DNA from: Branchiostoma floridae
Lineage: Eukaryota > Chordata > Leptocardii > Amphioxiformes > Branchiostomatidae
Direction: 5' to 3'
NCBI RefSeq assembly: GCF_000003815.2
Contig: NW_023365726.1
Location: 1 to 64,000 of the forward strand
Length of the DNA stretch: 64,000 nucleotides
Below are positions 39,101-49,099 of this stretch, one piece after another. Position 1 is the first letter of the stretch, and each line of letters starts with the position of its first letter. The position numbers and the translations under genes were made by a program. The notes beneath the pieces are model-generated. The model searched no databases. It was not told the DNA's origin and worked only from the letters and a program-made list of their open reading frames with translations.

Positions 39101-39468
39101 TGTCTGGCATCCCCTGCTGACTGTTTCTTTGGTTTTCTTTGCACGGCTGATTGAATTCGTCTCAAGACCAAAAGACTTCACAGCAGCTTCAAGGGATTCG
39201 TCGAATTTCGTCCTCCACTTCCTGCACCTGTTCCTCACTGTGTTTGCTGTGAATAGAAAGAGAAACAGTGTGTCACTTAAGAGAAACCTTTGCTATTGAC
39301 AAAGTATGACTTCATATCCCAACACCTTGAGGGACTACACTCACACTAAATGTGAGAAATAATAGAACTTCTTTTGATTTCTATCAGTTCTAAACTTGTT
39401 GCAATAATCTATCAAGGTAAAGACAGCAAGAGCCATTGTTTTTCACTGACCTGAAAGAAGTTCACTGC
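33151..39468 (-). CDS. Large uncharacterised gene with RNase H-fold (transposase-like) features
   Basis: Minus-strand exons with matching phases: 39451-39468 (continues into a gap), 38687-39246, 37281-37409, 36796-36882, 36150-36568, 35668-35963, 35117-35263, 34039-34815 (holds a gap), 33636-33863 and 33151-33430 (stop). The sum is about 946 codons plus missing parts. The intron after 34039 uses a GC donor. I do not recognise the product by name. One stretch reads like the core of an RNase H fold: a strand ending [10 protein letters not shown], a hairpin AVPILLIPY, a helix, then [15 protein letters not shown] with a second Asp. Further on, [18 protein letters not shown] recalls the Glu-containing block of hAT/P-type transposases, followed by [17 protein letters not shown] recall similar uncharacterised proteins in lancelets and cnidarians, without a name. 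A domesticated or intron-bearing transposase is an inference. Confidence 0.75.
34689..34788. other. Assembly gap (100 N)
   Basis: Run of N inside an exon of the gene at 33151-39468. The frames on the two sides differ when 100 is taken as the true length, so the real length is probably different. Confidence 0.99.
37636..38554. mobile_element. ~900-bp long-inverted-repeat element in an intron
   Basis: About 100 bases near 37644-37735 (ending AAAGAGGGTCTGCAT) match the reverse complement of about 38430-38546. The arms contain repeated AAAACCCTGTCCAGTC words. ATGAATTG occurs on both sides (37636-37643 and 38547-38554), a candidate 8-bp target duplication. The right arm has a further 40-base local duplication (CCCCCATGCAGACCCTCTTT twice). 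The interior has no recognisable transposase. The element lies in the intron between exons 37281-37409 and 38687-39246 of the uncharacterised gene. Confidence 0.75.
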
Positions 39469-39568
39469 NNNNNNNNNNNNNNNNNNNNNNNNNNNNNNNN
39501 NNNNNNNNNNNNNNNNNNNNNNNNNNNNNNNNNNNNNNNNNNNNNNNNNNNNNNNNNNNNNNNNNNNN
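39469..39568. other. Assembly gap (100 N)
   Basis: Separates a minus-strand exon on its left from a plus-strand caspase exon on its right. The length is probably a placeholder, and the 5' parts of both genes may be missing here. Confidence 0.99.
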
Positions 39569-39569
39569 C

Positions 39570-40653
39570 GAATTTGAGGAGCTGGAAAGTAGACAAGGAG
39601 CTGACAAAGACACAGGTAAGAACTTTTTGTGTAAACATTATAATAACAATTTTGTAAAGACACGATTTCTTAAATGTGGTTGTGAAGGCATGATCTGAAT
39701 TACAATTAACAGGATCAAAAATATCTTTAAAAAACGCTGCAGTACCAAGGTCAATCAACAGGAGACCTAAAATCGACACAATAACCCCATCTACAAAACA
39801 TGGCAATCCATTAAGTGGTTCTTGAGATATATCCCAATACATCATTTTGGGTCCAAGTACCTCCAGTTTTCATTTAGGTTATCATAAAAAGTACATAATA
39901 AAACTAAAACTGCGCATGAATACGTACAATGTAAAATTCCTCCTGGTCTACACAATTCTGTAAGGTTTTTTTTTAATCCATCACCCACCAATTATATAAG
40001 TTTGCAAATGGTACTTACGCCCAAACTTTTGAACCTTAGAACGTCTGCAAGAGATCTTCGAACGCCTCAACTTTATCGTGACGGTCTTCACCAACCTCAA
40101 CTTCGCGGGGATGATAACAGTTATGAGAGACCACGGGAAGATGGACTTCTCCCAGTACGACTGTTTCATCTGCTGTATCATGTCTCACGGGGCGCTCGGG
40201 AAGGTCTTCTCCTCTGACAATGTAGGTATTGATATTTGTGAGCTGATCAAACCCATGGAGACCCAAAGGTGCCCCTCCCTGGCAGGAAAACCTAAGTTGT
40301 TCTTCATCCATGCATGCCAAGGTGACAGAACACAGGGTAAGACGACACGGAGTGACTTCACGCACGACGTGAAAGCCTTACCTTCTATGCCTTCCTTTAC
40401 TCACGAAGCTGACGTGTTCTTGGGTCTCTCCACTGTTCCTGGGTTTGTAGCCCCTCGCAACAATGACGGGTCGCCCTACATACGCTTTCTGACTGAGGCA
40501 CTTGACAAAATGTCCCCGGTCCACGACCTCTTGAAAATTATGACAACAGTCTGTAAGCAAATGAATGACATCAAAGACGGAGGGCTGGGATATGTTTCTT
40601 GCAACCTCAGCACCCTGAGGAAACGGCTCTATTTTCTCTGTGATTCAGACTGA
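39570..40653 (+). CDS. Caspase-8-like cysteine protease, C-terminal part (partial)
   Basis: Two plus-strand exons: one emerging from the gap (39570-39615, donor CAG|GTAAG) and 40040-40653 with a stop. Joining them gives DKDT-E-RLQEIFERLNF, which fits the start of a caspase p20 subunit. The catalytic His block is CCIMSHG and the Cys block FFIHACQGD. KPKLFFI, CPSLAGKP and the p10-like part (DVFLGLSTV ... APRNNDGSPYI ... LRKRLYF) place it near initiator caspases 8/10. These cleave substrates after Asp, downstream of death receptors. The Gln of the usual QACxG is His here; in caspase-1 that Gln lines the S1 pocket. The pocket Arg (APRNN) is kept. The p20-p10 linker is short and has several Asp residues. 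The prodomain is not visible; it would lie in or before the gap. Confidence 0.88.
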
Positions 40654-40659
40654 CTTTTA

Positions 40660-43190
40660 CAAAACACATTTTCCGAACCGTCACTCGTAACATCATCCTA
40701 TTTGCCCATGGCGAAGGATTTTTATCAATGCAATAAGAGACCCAGTATACACTACACAGTGGAGTTGTTGAAGGCATGTGTGCTCTGGTTTTCCTGGAAG
40801 AATGTTTTGAAATGTACACCATGTTTTGTCGTTTTGTCACACATATATCCTGGTCAGCTGTATGTGTTGCTTACACTTGTCTATTTAGTATAACACTGTT
40901 TTCACGGCACAAGCATAACTTTGCTTAAGACAAGCTGTCATGTCCTGGTGCAATTTCCTTGTACTTAGGCCAATACATCTGAGAAAGGCAATCGTATTAT
41001 TCCGACACAAACAATTAACTTTGCATCCTGTTTTATCATGTAACCCTTGTTCCTAATCGTTTGAATCACTCAGATTAAGAAGCATGGTGTTTAGTCTTCA
41101 ATAGAACTCTTTATCGTTGTTGTAAGCTATTTAGTAGATATTAGTCTTGATGTTTGGCAAATGTGCTGGTACTTAACTTGCCATGCATTGTACCTGTTAC
41201 AATTGTGGTCAATAAATAGTGATTCATAATCGTAACATTAGTATATGCCAAATGTTTAAAACTACGTATGCTACTACAAGAAGACTGTGAATAAGCCTAC
41301 ATAAAGGTTATTTCTTAATATTAATGTATATAGGATAGCATATGGTTTGTTCGCATTAATATTATTCTGTGTAGTATTCACTATTGTATCAAATATAGCG
41401 TCTACTTTTGTCATATGTGTAAGTACTATATTTTGTAACTTTGTAATGGCAATACATGTACTAAGCTATTATAGATAAAGAGTTACAGGTAGCTATAGCA
41501 TTTAATGTTATTTGCAGCTGTATCGCAACATGCTCACTATTTATGGTAAGGACGTATATGTGTTACTTTTGGTACTTCTTGAACTTGCTAGGGCCGTGTT
41601 GGCATTGTGATGTATCATGTAAGTTTCTCTACGCGTTCATGATAGTTTGCTCAATTGCTGAATTATGTCTTCGTGCCGTGACTAAAACAACAAATACCGA
41701 CTGCGTATTATGGCTAACTAATGCATATCAACAAGTACCATGAAACTTTTCCTATAATAAATGGCAGTAAACAACACTGTGTTGAAAGCTTTCAATTGTT
41801 TATTTACTATTGGATTCCGTATTAAGTCAAGCGTAGCTGTAATTAGCTACAGATGAGTGGTTCCCAAGCTGCCCTGACACGTGCTTGACGTGCGTGTTGA
41901 CAGTACGGCTAGATCTATATCACACTCGGGATGCAGGTGTGTCACCACCTTGGTCACAGTAACTACAGACGACACTTAAATTAACTTAATGCGCGTAAAG
42001 CTGGGAACGTACTTAAGGTTCTGTGTTCTCCACGGGGAAATTCACACATATATTCAAGTCCACGTACAAGGAGGTTGAAACCTCCTTGGTCCGTATAATG
42101 TCCGTATGGACTTGTAAGCCTCTACCAGGCTTCACAGGTCGTTTGAAAAATAAGACTTCCATACGGACTTGAATATATATGAACCCACCTTACAGAAATG
42201 CTACTGAATCGGGTACAACTCTATAAGATGAAGAGTTTGAGATGCAGCGAAATTACTGGTAAACTTGTCGCAGTGTTGTGATGGCAAAATATCGGATTAT
42301 TTCTCACCTTCTCCACTTATATAGATACAAGAACGCAGTACGTATACTTCACTCGTACACATTCTCTATCGATGTTAAGGCTAAGTAAAATTCCCATAAA
42401 GACACCTTTGCATATCCTAGTGTGGTTTCAACTACAAGTTGCAAATTCCAATGAATATATTCATTGTGGCTGCTTATCAGAATAACACATTAACACTAAT
42501 TAATCTCTTCATATGACTAATACATTTTACAAATTGCTACACTAAAACTGAATTTACAAAAATTCAATATGTCCCTTCATCATTACTAATTGTGTTTTTG
42601 TCGTCGTGTTAACATATCAGCTCGCCCTTTGCAGTAGACTACATATAACTTCAAAGGGTGTAAAAGGGTTAATGGTTTTATGACCTCCCCTACTTGGTGT
42701 TGTAACAATCATCAGGTTTGCCTCCCTTGTTAAACAACGGAGGATTTCAAAGCTCACTTCAAAGGTTTACGACAAAATGGCTTATCTTACAATAGCATAT
42801 CGGAGCAATGCTACAACTTCTGAACAAAACCGAACAAAATCACAAACAGAGTCTCATATTTCTTCCCCTTCCCAATTCATCTACTTCGGTGCTACATTCC
42901 TCCATCGAAAAGCAAAGCATGAATATCTGGACTTTGATAGTCCTAACAATAAGTTACGGTGGGCGTTTGTAGCCCTAACATTAAGCTAACGCGGTCACAT
43001 TTGTAGGCTGTCATACAATTTTGATGCCGTAGAATGTCAAAATACGGCCTGGGACAAAACGTACCAGCAGCCGACAACGATCTAAGCCAGATTTTCCCAT
43101 TAAAAAAACAGCAGACATATGCACTTGTCTACAAGAATGGTCTCAGAATTGTACGACAATCGTGCGACGAACGTGCGACAACTGTGACCT
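40660..43190. other. Intergenic region 3' of the caspase
   Basis: No supported gene. One foldback element at 42048-42178 is listed separately. Confidence 0.45.
42048..42178. mobile_element. Foldback element, ~131 bp
   Basis: ATATATTCAAGTCC at the left end is the exact reverse complement of GGACTTGAATATAT at the right end. Inside, CAAGGAGGTT and AACCTCCTTG (42067-42088) form a perfect 10-bp stem, and GTCCGTATGGACTT adds another dyad. No coding capacity. Confidence 0.65.
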
Positions 43191-43195
43191 GGAGC

Positions 43196-43359
43196 TTAGT
43201 TCAGTGCCCCTGCACCGGACAGGGAAACGTTGTCACATGAAGCCATAGCTGGTTGTAAGTCCAGTGTGTCTGAAGACGGTGGTTCTGTATTTTCCACTGG
43301 GAAATTCAATTTCTCCACTGTCATGTCAGGAAGGGGCACAGGTTGAACGTACCTATTCT
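43196..43359 (-). CDS. Possible terminal exon, unknown protein
   Basis: On the minus strand an acceptor (AACTTTCAG) at about 43360 is followed by an open frame of 53 codons and TAA: NRYVQPVPLPDMTVEKLNF then a Pro/Ser-rich tail (ENTEPPSSDTLDL). The composition looks coding, but I found no convincing upstream exon and no family. It could equally be chance. Confidence 0.25.
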
Positions 43360-43774
43360 CTGAAAGTTTGAAAAATAAAAGATTTCTGTTCAAATCAACT
43401 ATGAAAGTTCCAAAAGTCCTTAAATCGGTACAGCATACCCACATGATAAGTAAATTATACACACAGCGTTTGCGGTCAACATAGATTACAACAGCTTTGT
43501 AGCTGGGCATGTTTTAGCATGTACAGCAGGATACATCCGCTCTTCTAACAGGTGCCTATATAAATGGTCCCGTAAGAAACTTTGATCTCCCGCTCTATTC
43601 AACTTTAACCTATTGACTCAAGCTCGAGACACACCTTTGTTGAATCACATCGCGTACCTACAGGCATCATACACATGTAGTTGGTTCTCTAACCCAAAGA
43701 CGCCTCTATCGAAAGGAGTAGACTTTGAAGTAGATAGAATTCATTTTTGCTAAGTCTAGAGATACTGAAACGAT

Positions 43775-45799
43775 CCTTTACCTTTACCTAGTCCCATCCT
43801 CATGTCTGAGGGTCGGGGACTATGGTAGCATCCAGTATCAGCCTCCTCCACTCCCTTCTGTCTCTGGCTCTGTGGGCGCACTCAGCCAGTGGCATGCCCA
43901 TCCACTCCCGGATGTCATCGCCCCACCTCCTTCGTGGTCTCCCGCGGCTCCTCCTTCCGTTGATGGACCCTTGTAGAATGTGGGTGCTGATGTTGCCTGC
44001 TCTCGTGACGTGACCAAAGTATTGGAGTTTTCTTCTTTTTATGATGTTCAGCAGTGTCCTGTCTACTCCTAGCTGTTCTAACACAGAGTCATTTGTGCGA
44101 TGTTCCGTCCAGCTGACACGGAGGATCTTTCTGTAGCATTTCATCTCCAACGCCTGAATCCTGCGGATGTCACTGGCGTGTAGAGTCCATGCCTCACAGC
44201 CATACGTGATCACCGGCCAGACAAGAGTCCTCAGCACCTTCAATTTGATGGCTGTCTTGAGGGATCTGTCCTTCCAGATCACATCTAGACTTCGGAGGGC
44301 TGCCCGAGCTGTACCTAGACGTATGCTGATCTCATGGCTGCAGCTGGCTGTTTGTTCCATGGTAGAACCCAGGTACTTAAAACTAGAGACCTGTTGTAGT
44401 TGCTCTCCTCGGCAGGTGACTGTCACTACGGTGGGTTCCTTGGTAACGGCCATCACTTTGGTCTTTTTGGTGCTGATTTCCAGCTGATACTCACTAGAGA
44501 CGCTGTCTGTGGAGTCCAGCAGTTCCTGGAGTCCTTCAGGTGTAGTGGCTATCAGTGCTATGTCGTCGGCAAAACGGAGGTTGTTGATGATCCTGCCACT
44601 TACATTGACACCAATGTTGGGCTGTTCCTCCACCGATTCCCTCATTACAGCCTCTGAGTAGAAGTTGAAACACATCGGCGACAACAAGCAGCCTTGCCTT
44701 ACACCCTTACTGACTACAAACCACTCTGTAAGATCATCTTCCACTCTCACTGCTGCTTGCTGGTCCTTGTAGAGATTGCATAGCAACTTCACCAAGTGCC
44801 CTGGAACTCCCATGGATTCCATCACCTTCCACAAGGTTTGATGATTAACAGAATCAAAGGCTTTCTTGTAGTCGATGAAGGCCATAAAGAGCTTCACGTT
44901 GCTTTCCCTAGCTTTCTCCATCAGTATCCTCAAGTTGAAGATCTGGTCCCTCGTCCCCACCCTCTTTCTGAAGCCCATCTGCTCTTCAGCAAACTCCTGC
45001 TCTGCCACTCTCTCCATACGCCGATGGAGGATTCGGAGGAGGACTTTACTAACATGAGATATGAGGGCTATAGTGCGGTGTTCTGAACAGTCAATGGTGC
45101 CAGGTACATTGGGGATGGTAATGAAGACAGACTTCACCCAGTCAGACGGCCACTGACCAGTGCTGACGANNNNNNNNNNNNNNNNNNNNNNNNNNNNNNN
45201 NNNNNNNNNNNNNNNNNNNNNNNNNNNNNNNNNNNNNNNNNNNNNNNNNNNNNNNNNNNNNNNNNNNNNNNNNNNNNNNNNNNNNNNNNNNNNNNNNNNN
45301 NNNNNNNNNNNNNNNNNNNNNNNNNNNNNNNNNNNNNNNNNNNNNNNNNNNNNNNNNNNNNNNNNNNNNNNNNNNNNNNTATTGTCACTGTACAGCTTCT
45401 CGCAGTATTCCTTCCATCTTTGAAGAATGCTTTGTAGTTTGGTCAGTTATGCGGTTATCAGCTGCTTTGATGTTCCTCTGTCTAGGCTGAAAACCTCGTC
45501 TCAGTTTCTTGATGGTAGAGTAGGCTTTCCTTGAGGTGCTGTTGCTTTGCAGGCCCTGTTCTTATATCGACACACTGTTCCTCTAACCACTTTGCCTTGT
45601 CTATGCCTAGCTTCTTTCTGGATTTGTCTGTCCAGTTCTCTGTAGCGTTGGTCCCCATTTACAGTGGTGCTGCGCTGGGCTTTCAAGTCCCGCCTTCTGT
45701 CCATAAGGTCCAGTGTACTTTGTCTTTATCCAGGGTCGGTTCGCTCTTCTTGGTGCTTTACCAAGGGTCTTTGCTGCAGTGGACTTTATTACTTCGTTG
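43775..45799 (-). mobile_element. Non-LTR retrotransposon (LINE) with reverse transcriptase, gapped
   Basis: The minus strand 43800-45137 encodes 445 residues of a reverse transcriptase without its start: AFIDYKKAFDSV (~residue 90), VRQGCLLSP (~147) and the catalytic RFADDIAL (~188-195). The C-terminal part has YGCEAWTL, RILRVSWTEHRTN, QYFGHVTR and RGRPRRRWGDDI. That tail is common in RTE-like and related elements; I do not fix the clade. Upstream parts continue beyond gaps (45170-45379 and 45800-45899) in broken frames (RRDLKAQRS, RPWIKTKYTG), so the copy is probably inactive. The 3' end carries a short (GGTAAA)n tail near 43775-43790. Endonuclease not visible. Confidence 0.85.
45170..45379. 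other. Assembly gap (210 N)
   Basis: Run of N inside the LINE. Confidence 0.99.
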
Positions 45800-45899
45800 N
45801 NNNNNNNNNNNNNNNNNNNNNNNNNNNNNNNNNNNNNNNNNNNNNNNNNNNNNNNNNNNNNNNNNNNNNNNNNNNNNNNNNNNNNNNNNNNNNNNNNNN
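45800..45899. other. Assembly gap (100 N)
   Basis: Run of N near the 5' side of the LINE. Confidence 0.99.
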
Positions 45900-46471
45900 A
45901 ACCGCAGGTCAAAGTTCAAAGATCAGACAAAAGACCGCCAGCCTGAGCGCCAGGTAACGTTAGGTAAACATTATGCTGTATGGACAAGTGTGAAACTATC
46001 ATTGATAGCAAGAAGCATGAATAGAGACTTATACACTGTATACTCTTAAAAAGGTCAGGTTTTCTAAAACATTTGTGACTTCAGTTTGCTGGTATGACTC
46101 ATATTTAACATCGGATCTGTCACTCGCCGTATTGCACGGTCAATGAATGAACCCCCTTGGTCAATTATAAATTATTCGACAGTCAAAGCATGGAGGTCAC
46201 AGGAACAAAGCAACCTGTCTCTGCCTGAAGAGCTCGAGCTGTGCCACGTAAACTCATGGGTAGGTGAATTCTCAATATCTGATGAGTCCGAATGACCTGT
46301 AACGTTATATAAGTAGTTACAGAGCTCCCACATTAATGGAATATCCTTGAGATTTAACCTTTGAGAAACGGTATGCCCAAACACGACCAACGACCCTTTA
46401 TTTGAGACAGAGTATTCCATATAAATGTCTGTCTGCACGGTGTAACGTTATGTACTAGTAACGTTATACGC

Positions 46472-46955
46472 TGTAGCAAGTCTGTTATTACGTTGGGCGG
46501 CCCAGGGGTCGCGTGGTGAGAGCACGTGACCATGGGCGCGCCCTGACGTCAGCTAGGCCACGCCCCGCTCGCTCGCAGCGCTCGCGTAAGCTCCGCCTCA
46601 AATTGACGTAATATAAGGCGCGGTACGCGCTTGATAGGCTAGAAGAAGCAGACTCAGGGACAAGGACATCCGCACCTTCCGCCGTCGTAGGTTAGTTAAC
46701 CGGGTTAGTTAGTATCATCCACCGCAACTCTGTCCAGGTATCGTATCTTGTATCACTTGTATTAGTTGTAGTATTATATCATCACATCCGTTCACTTGCC
46801 TAAACTGTATTCCATCGGTCGTAGTAATAAAGATCACATCAAACTGTACACTGAACCCTGGTCCTTGGCTATATTGGTGAGAGTGCATAGCATAGATGCG
46901 TCATACTGACGTATAGATAGATGCCCAAATTCTACCACTAAGACCAAATGTTACA
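46472..46955 (+). mobile_element. Long terminal repeat, copy 1 (sense +)
   Basis: The 484-bp unit starts TGTAGCAAGTCTG and ends CAAATGTTACA (TG...CA). It has a TATA-like ATATAAGG at about 46612 and an AATAAA at about 46826, in the order expected of U3-R-U5. A CRE-type TGACGTCA and CACGTG lie in the U3 part. The same unit is present inverted at 48415-48890 with very few differences: one 8-bp CTCGCTCG insertion here and scattered substitutions. No gag or pol gene is visible nearby. Flanking sequence is discussed with copy 2. Confidence 0.82.
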
Positions 46956-47065
46956 CGGACTTTTTTGTTGTACCGGCCGGTGGACATGATAAAAAATGAG
47001 AGCCCGACAAAACCACATATAACACGTCCAAAAACAGTCGGAGCCGAACCTCTGCTTGGAGAGTA
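46956..47065. repeat. Part of a foldback element, interrupted by the LTR
   Basis: Read on the minus strand this contains CAAGCAGAGGTTCGGCTC, TTTTGTCGGGCTCTC, a loop CACCGGCCGGT and then AACAAAAAAGTCCG, where the LTR begins. It is one arm, the loop and the start of the second arm of the family seen whole at 57670-57836. Confidence 0.6.
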
Positions 47066-47518
47066 CTGTCTATACACTGCGTCGCTGTTGGAACCCGAAC
47101 ATTTCACTCAAAATACTGTCGAAGGACAGTCCATAAACCATAGAAATTTCATGGCTCCTATAGCTTTTTTGTAACTGAAACTATGGAGTATCTACAGATC
47201 TCTGTGTTTTGAAGCTCCTTGCCGAAACATCATGCATGCATACCACGTGGTTATTATAACTTGGGAGAAAGGCGGAAGTTGTCAATTAAAAATTTTAGTT
47301 TCCGTCTGGTGTCACGACCAAAGATCTCTTCGGAAACCCCGTGCTGAAAATAAGACTAGAATTAGACCATCTTAATTGTTCTCGTTAACGACATATATTA
47401 AGTGGGAACAGGCGACCGACAACAGTCATTTTTGACATTGTAATACTGAAAGGAGCCAGGAAGGAAGGCGTATATTGAAAGGTATTTGAACTCAGTGTAT
47501 TACACATACCTTTTTTTC

Positions 47519-47572
47519 ACACACATACACACACACACACACACGCGCGCCGCGCACGCACGCAAGTACACA

Positions 47573-47624
<52 letters not shown>

Positions 47625-47625
47625 T
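47519..47625. repeat. (CA)n microsatellite
   Basis: Long CA runs interrupted by a CGCGCGCCGCGCACGCACGC stretch. Confidence 0.95.
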
Positions 47626-48414
47626 TAAGTCAGAAAGTAAAAATTTACTACTACTACAAATGTACTACGTTGGGATTTTAAGATTTAGGAACCAGTTGTG
47701 TATAATTACTATGTTGTACTTTTTTTATTGGTGATTAATAGGCGATGACGTTTATCATGTAATTTATCATCTTAAATGATTAAAAACTTCTAACGATAGC
47801 ATACCTCTCGTCTTGCCAATAATCATAGCCATATACAAGGCTTTTCCACATACCATTGCATATAGAGCCTGCCATACGGGTGGGCTTTGAACAGTGACAG
47901 GCAAGTTTACTCTCTTAGATCGGTACGTCATATTCACTTGACCAAGCTTAAAAGGAGCTATGTTATAACCTCATTGGTATGACGGATTAAGTGTCACTGA
48001 GTAAAACTTGATAAAACCTATAGCTGTCCTGCAATTATGGAATTATACGGAAACGATTCTCTGAATGTACTCACAGCAAGCTGTAACAAGTTTCGCTGGC
48101 GAAAGAAACTACGTGAATAAGCGCGCTAATTTATTTACGTACCCCGCGAACCGGAAGTACTAGTATTTGGCGCGAATTCAAGTGGCGCGAAAATTCTGAG
48201 TCTGTCACTGACTGTCAGCCATGTCGGTGACTGTTTAGCTCGTCCTGCCTGTTGTCATGACTGTAGCAGAAGATATTGACAGGTATGGAATTTATGAGAT
48301 AAGTGTTGACTACATCTAAACGAATCTTTAACTGTCTGAGATAGCACTGGACAACATCAGTGTGGATTTGTGTCACTGCAGGACTGACCCCATTTTGAGA
48401 CATAGCGTGAACCA

Positions 48415-48890
48415 TGTAACATTTGGTCTTAGTGGTAGGATTTGGGCATCTATCTATACGTCAGTATGACGCATCTATGCTATGCACTCTCACCAATATA
48501 GCCAAGGACCAGGGTTCAGTGTACAGTTTGATGTGATCTTTATTACTACGACCGATGGAATACAGTTTAGGCAAGTGAACGGATGTGATGATATAATACT
48601 ACAACTAATATAAGTGATACAAGATACGATACCTGGACAGAGTTGCGGTGGATGATACTAACTAACCGGGTTAACTAACCTACGACGGCGGAAGGTGCGG
48701 ATGTCCTTGTCCCTGAGTCTGCTTCTTCTAGCCTATCAAGCGCGTACCGCGCCTTATATTACGTCTATTTGAGGCGGAGCTTACGCGAGCGCTGCGGGGC
48801 GTGGCCTAGCTGACGTCAGGGCGCGCCCATGGTCACGTGCTCTCACCACGCGACCCCTGGGCCGCCCAACGTAATAACAGACTTGCTACA
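48415..48890 (-). mobile_element. Long terminal repeat, copy 2 (sense -)
   Basis: This is the reverse complement of 46472-46955 and is nearly identical apart from an 8-bp difference. On its own sense strand the base following the LTR's end starts TGGTTCACGCTATGTCTC, which has the TGG start expected of a primer-binding site, so this looks like a 5' LTR with some leader sequence (48414 downward). The base before the LTR's start is foldback-element sequence (TTTTTGTCGGG). Copy 1 has the other half of the same foldback element after its 3' end. The pair therefore looks like the two ends of one element, with one end inverted relative to the other. Confidence 0.8.
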
Positions 48891-48940
48891 CCCGACAAAA
48901 ACGCCTAAAAATAGCCAGATCCGAACCTCTGCTTGTATGT
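48891..48940. repeat. Other part of the foldback element interrupted by the LTR
   Basis: CCCGACAAAAACGCC ... CCGAACCTCTGCTTG is the second arm of the foldback family. Joined to the 46956 piece with a shared CGG(G/A) it rebuilds the arm found at 57784-57835. Confidence 0.6.
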
Positions 48941-49099
48941 ATGTGACACGCCCACACAGCTGGCCGGGGTTAAAAAAAGGGATTCCCCCAACGTTTCTGG
49001 ACTGGTTATTTTAGGTAGTTCATATATATCTCTCCCGCAAAGCCACGACATTCTTTTCATTCCCCCTTTCCTTTTCGATAAAGATGTCATGTGAAGACA

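Noticed and set aside
46956-48414. Internal region of an LTR retrotransposon with gag-pol
   Set aside because: No protease, reverse transcriptase, RNase H or integrase motif between the two LTRs. Only a short leader-like stretch next to copy 2 may be internal sequence.
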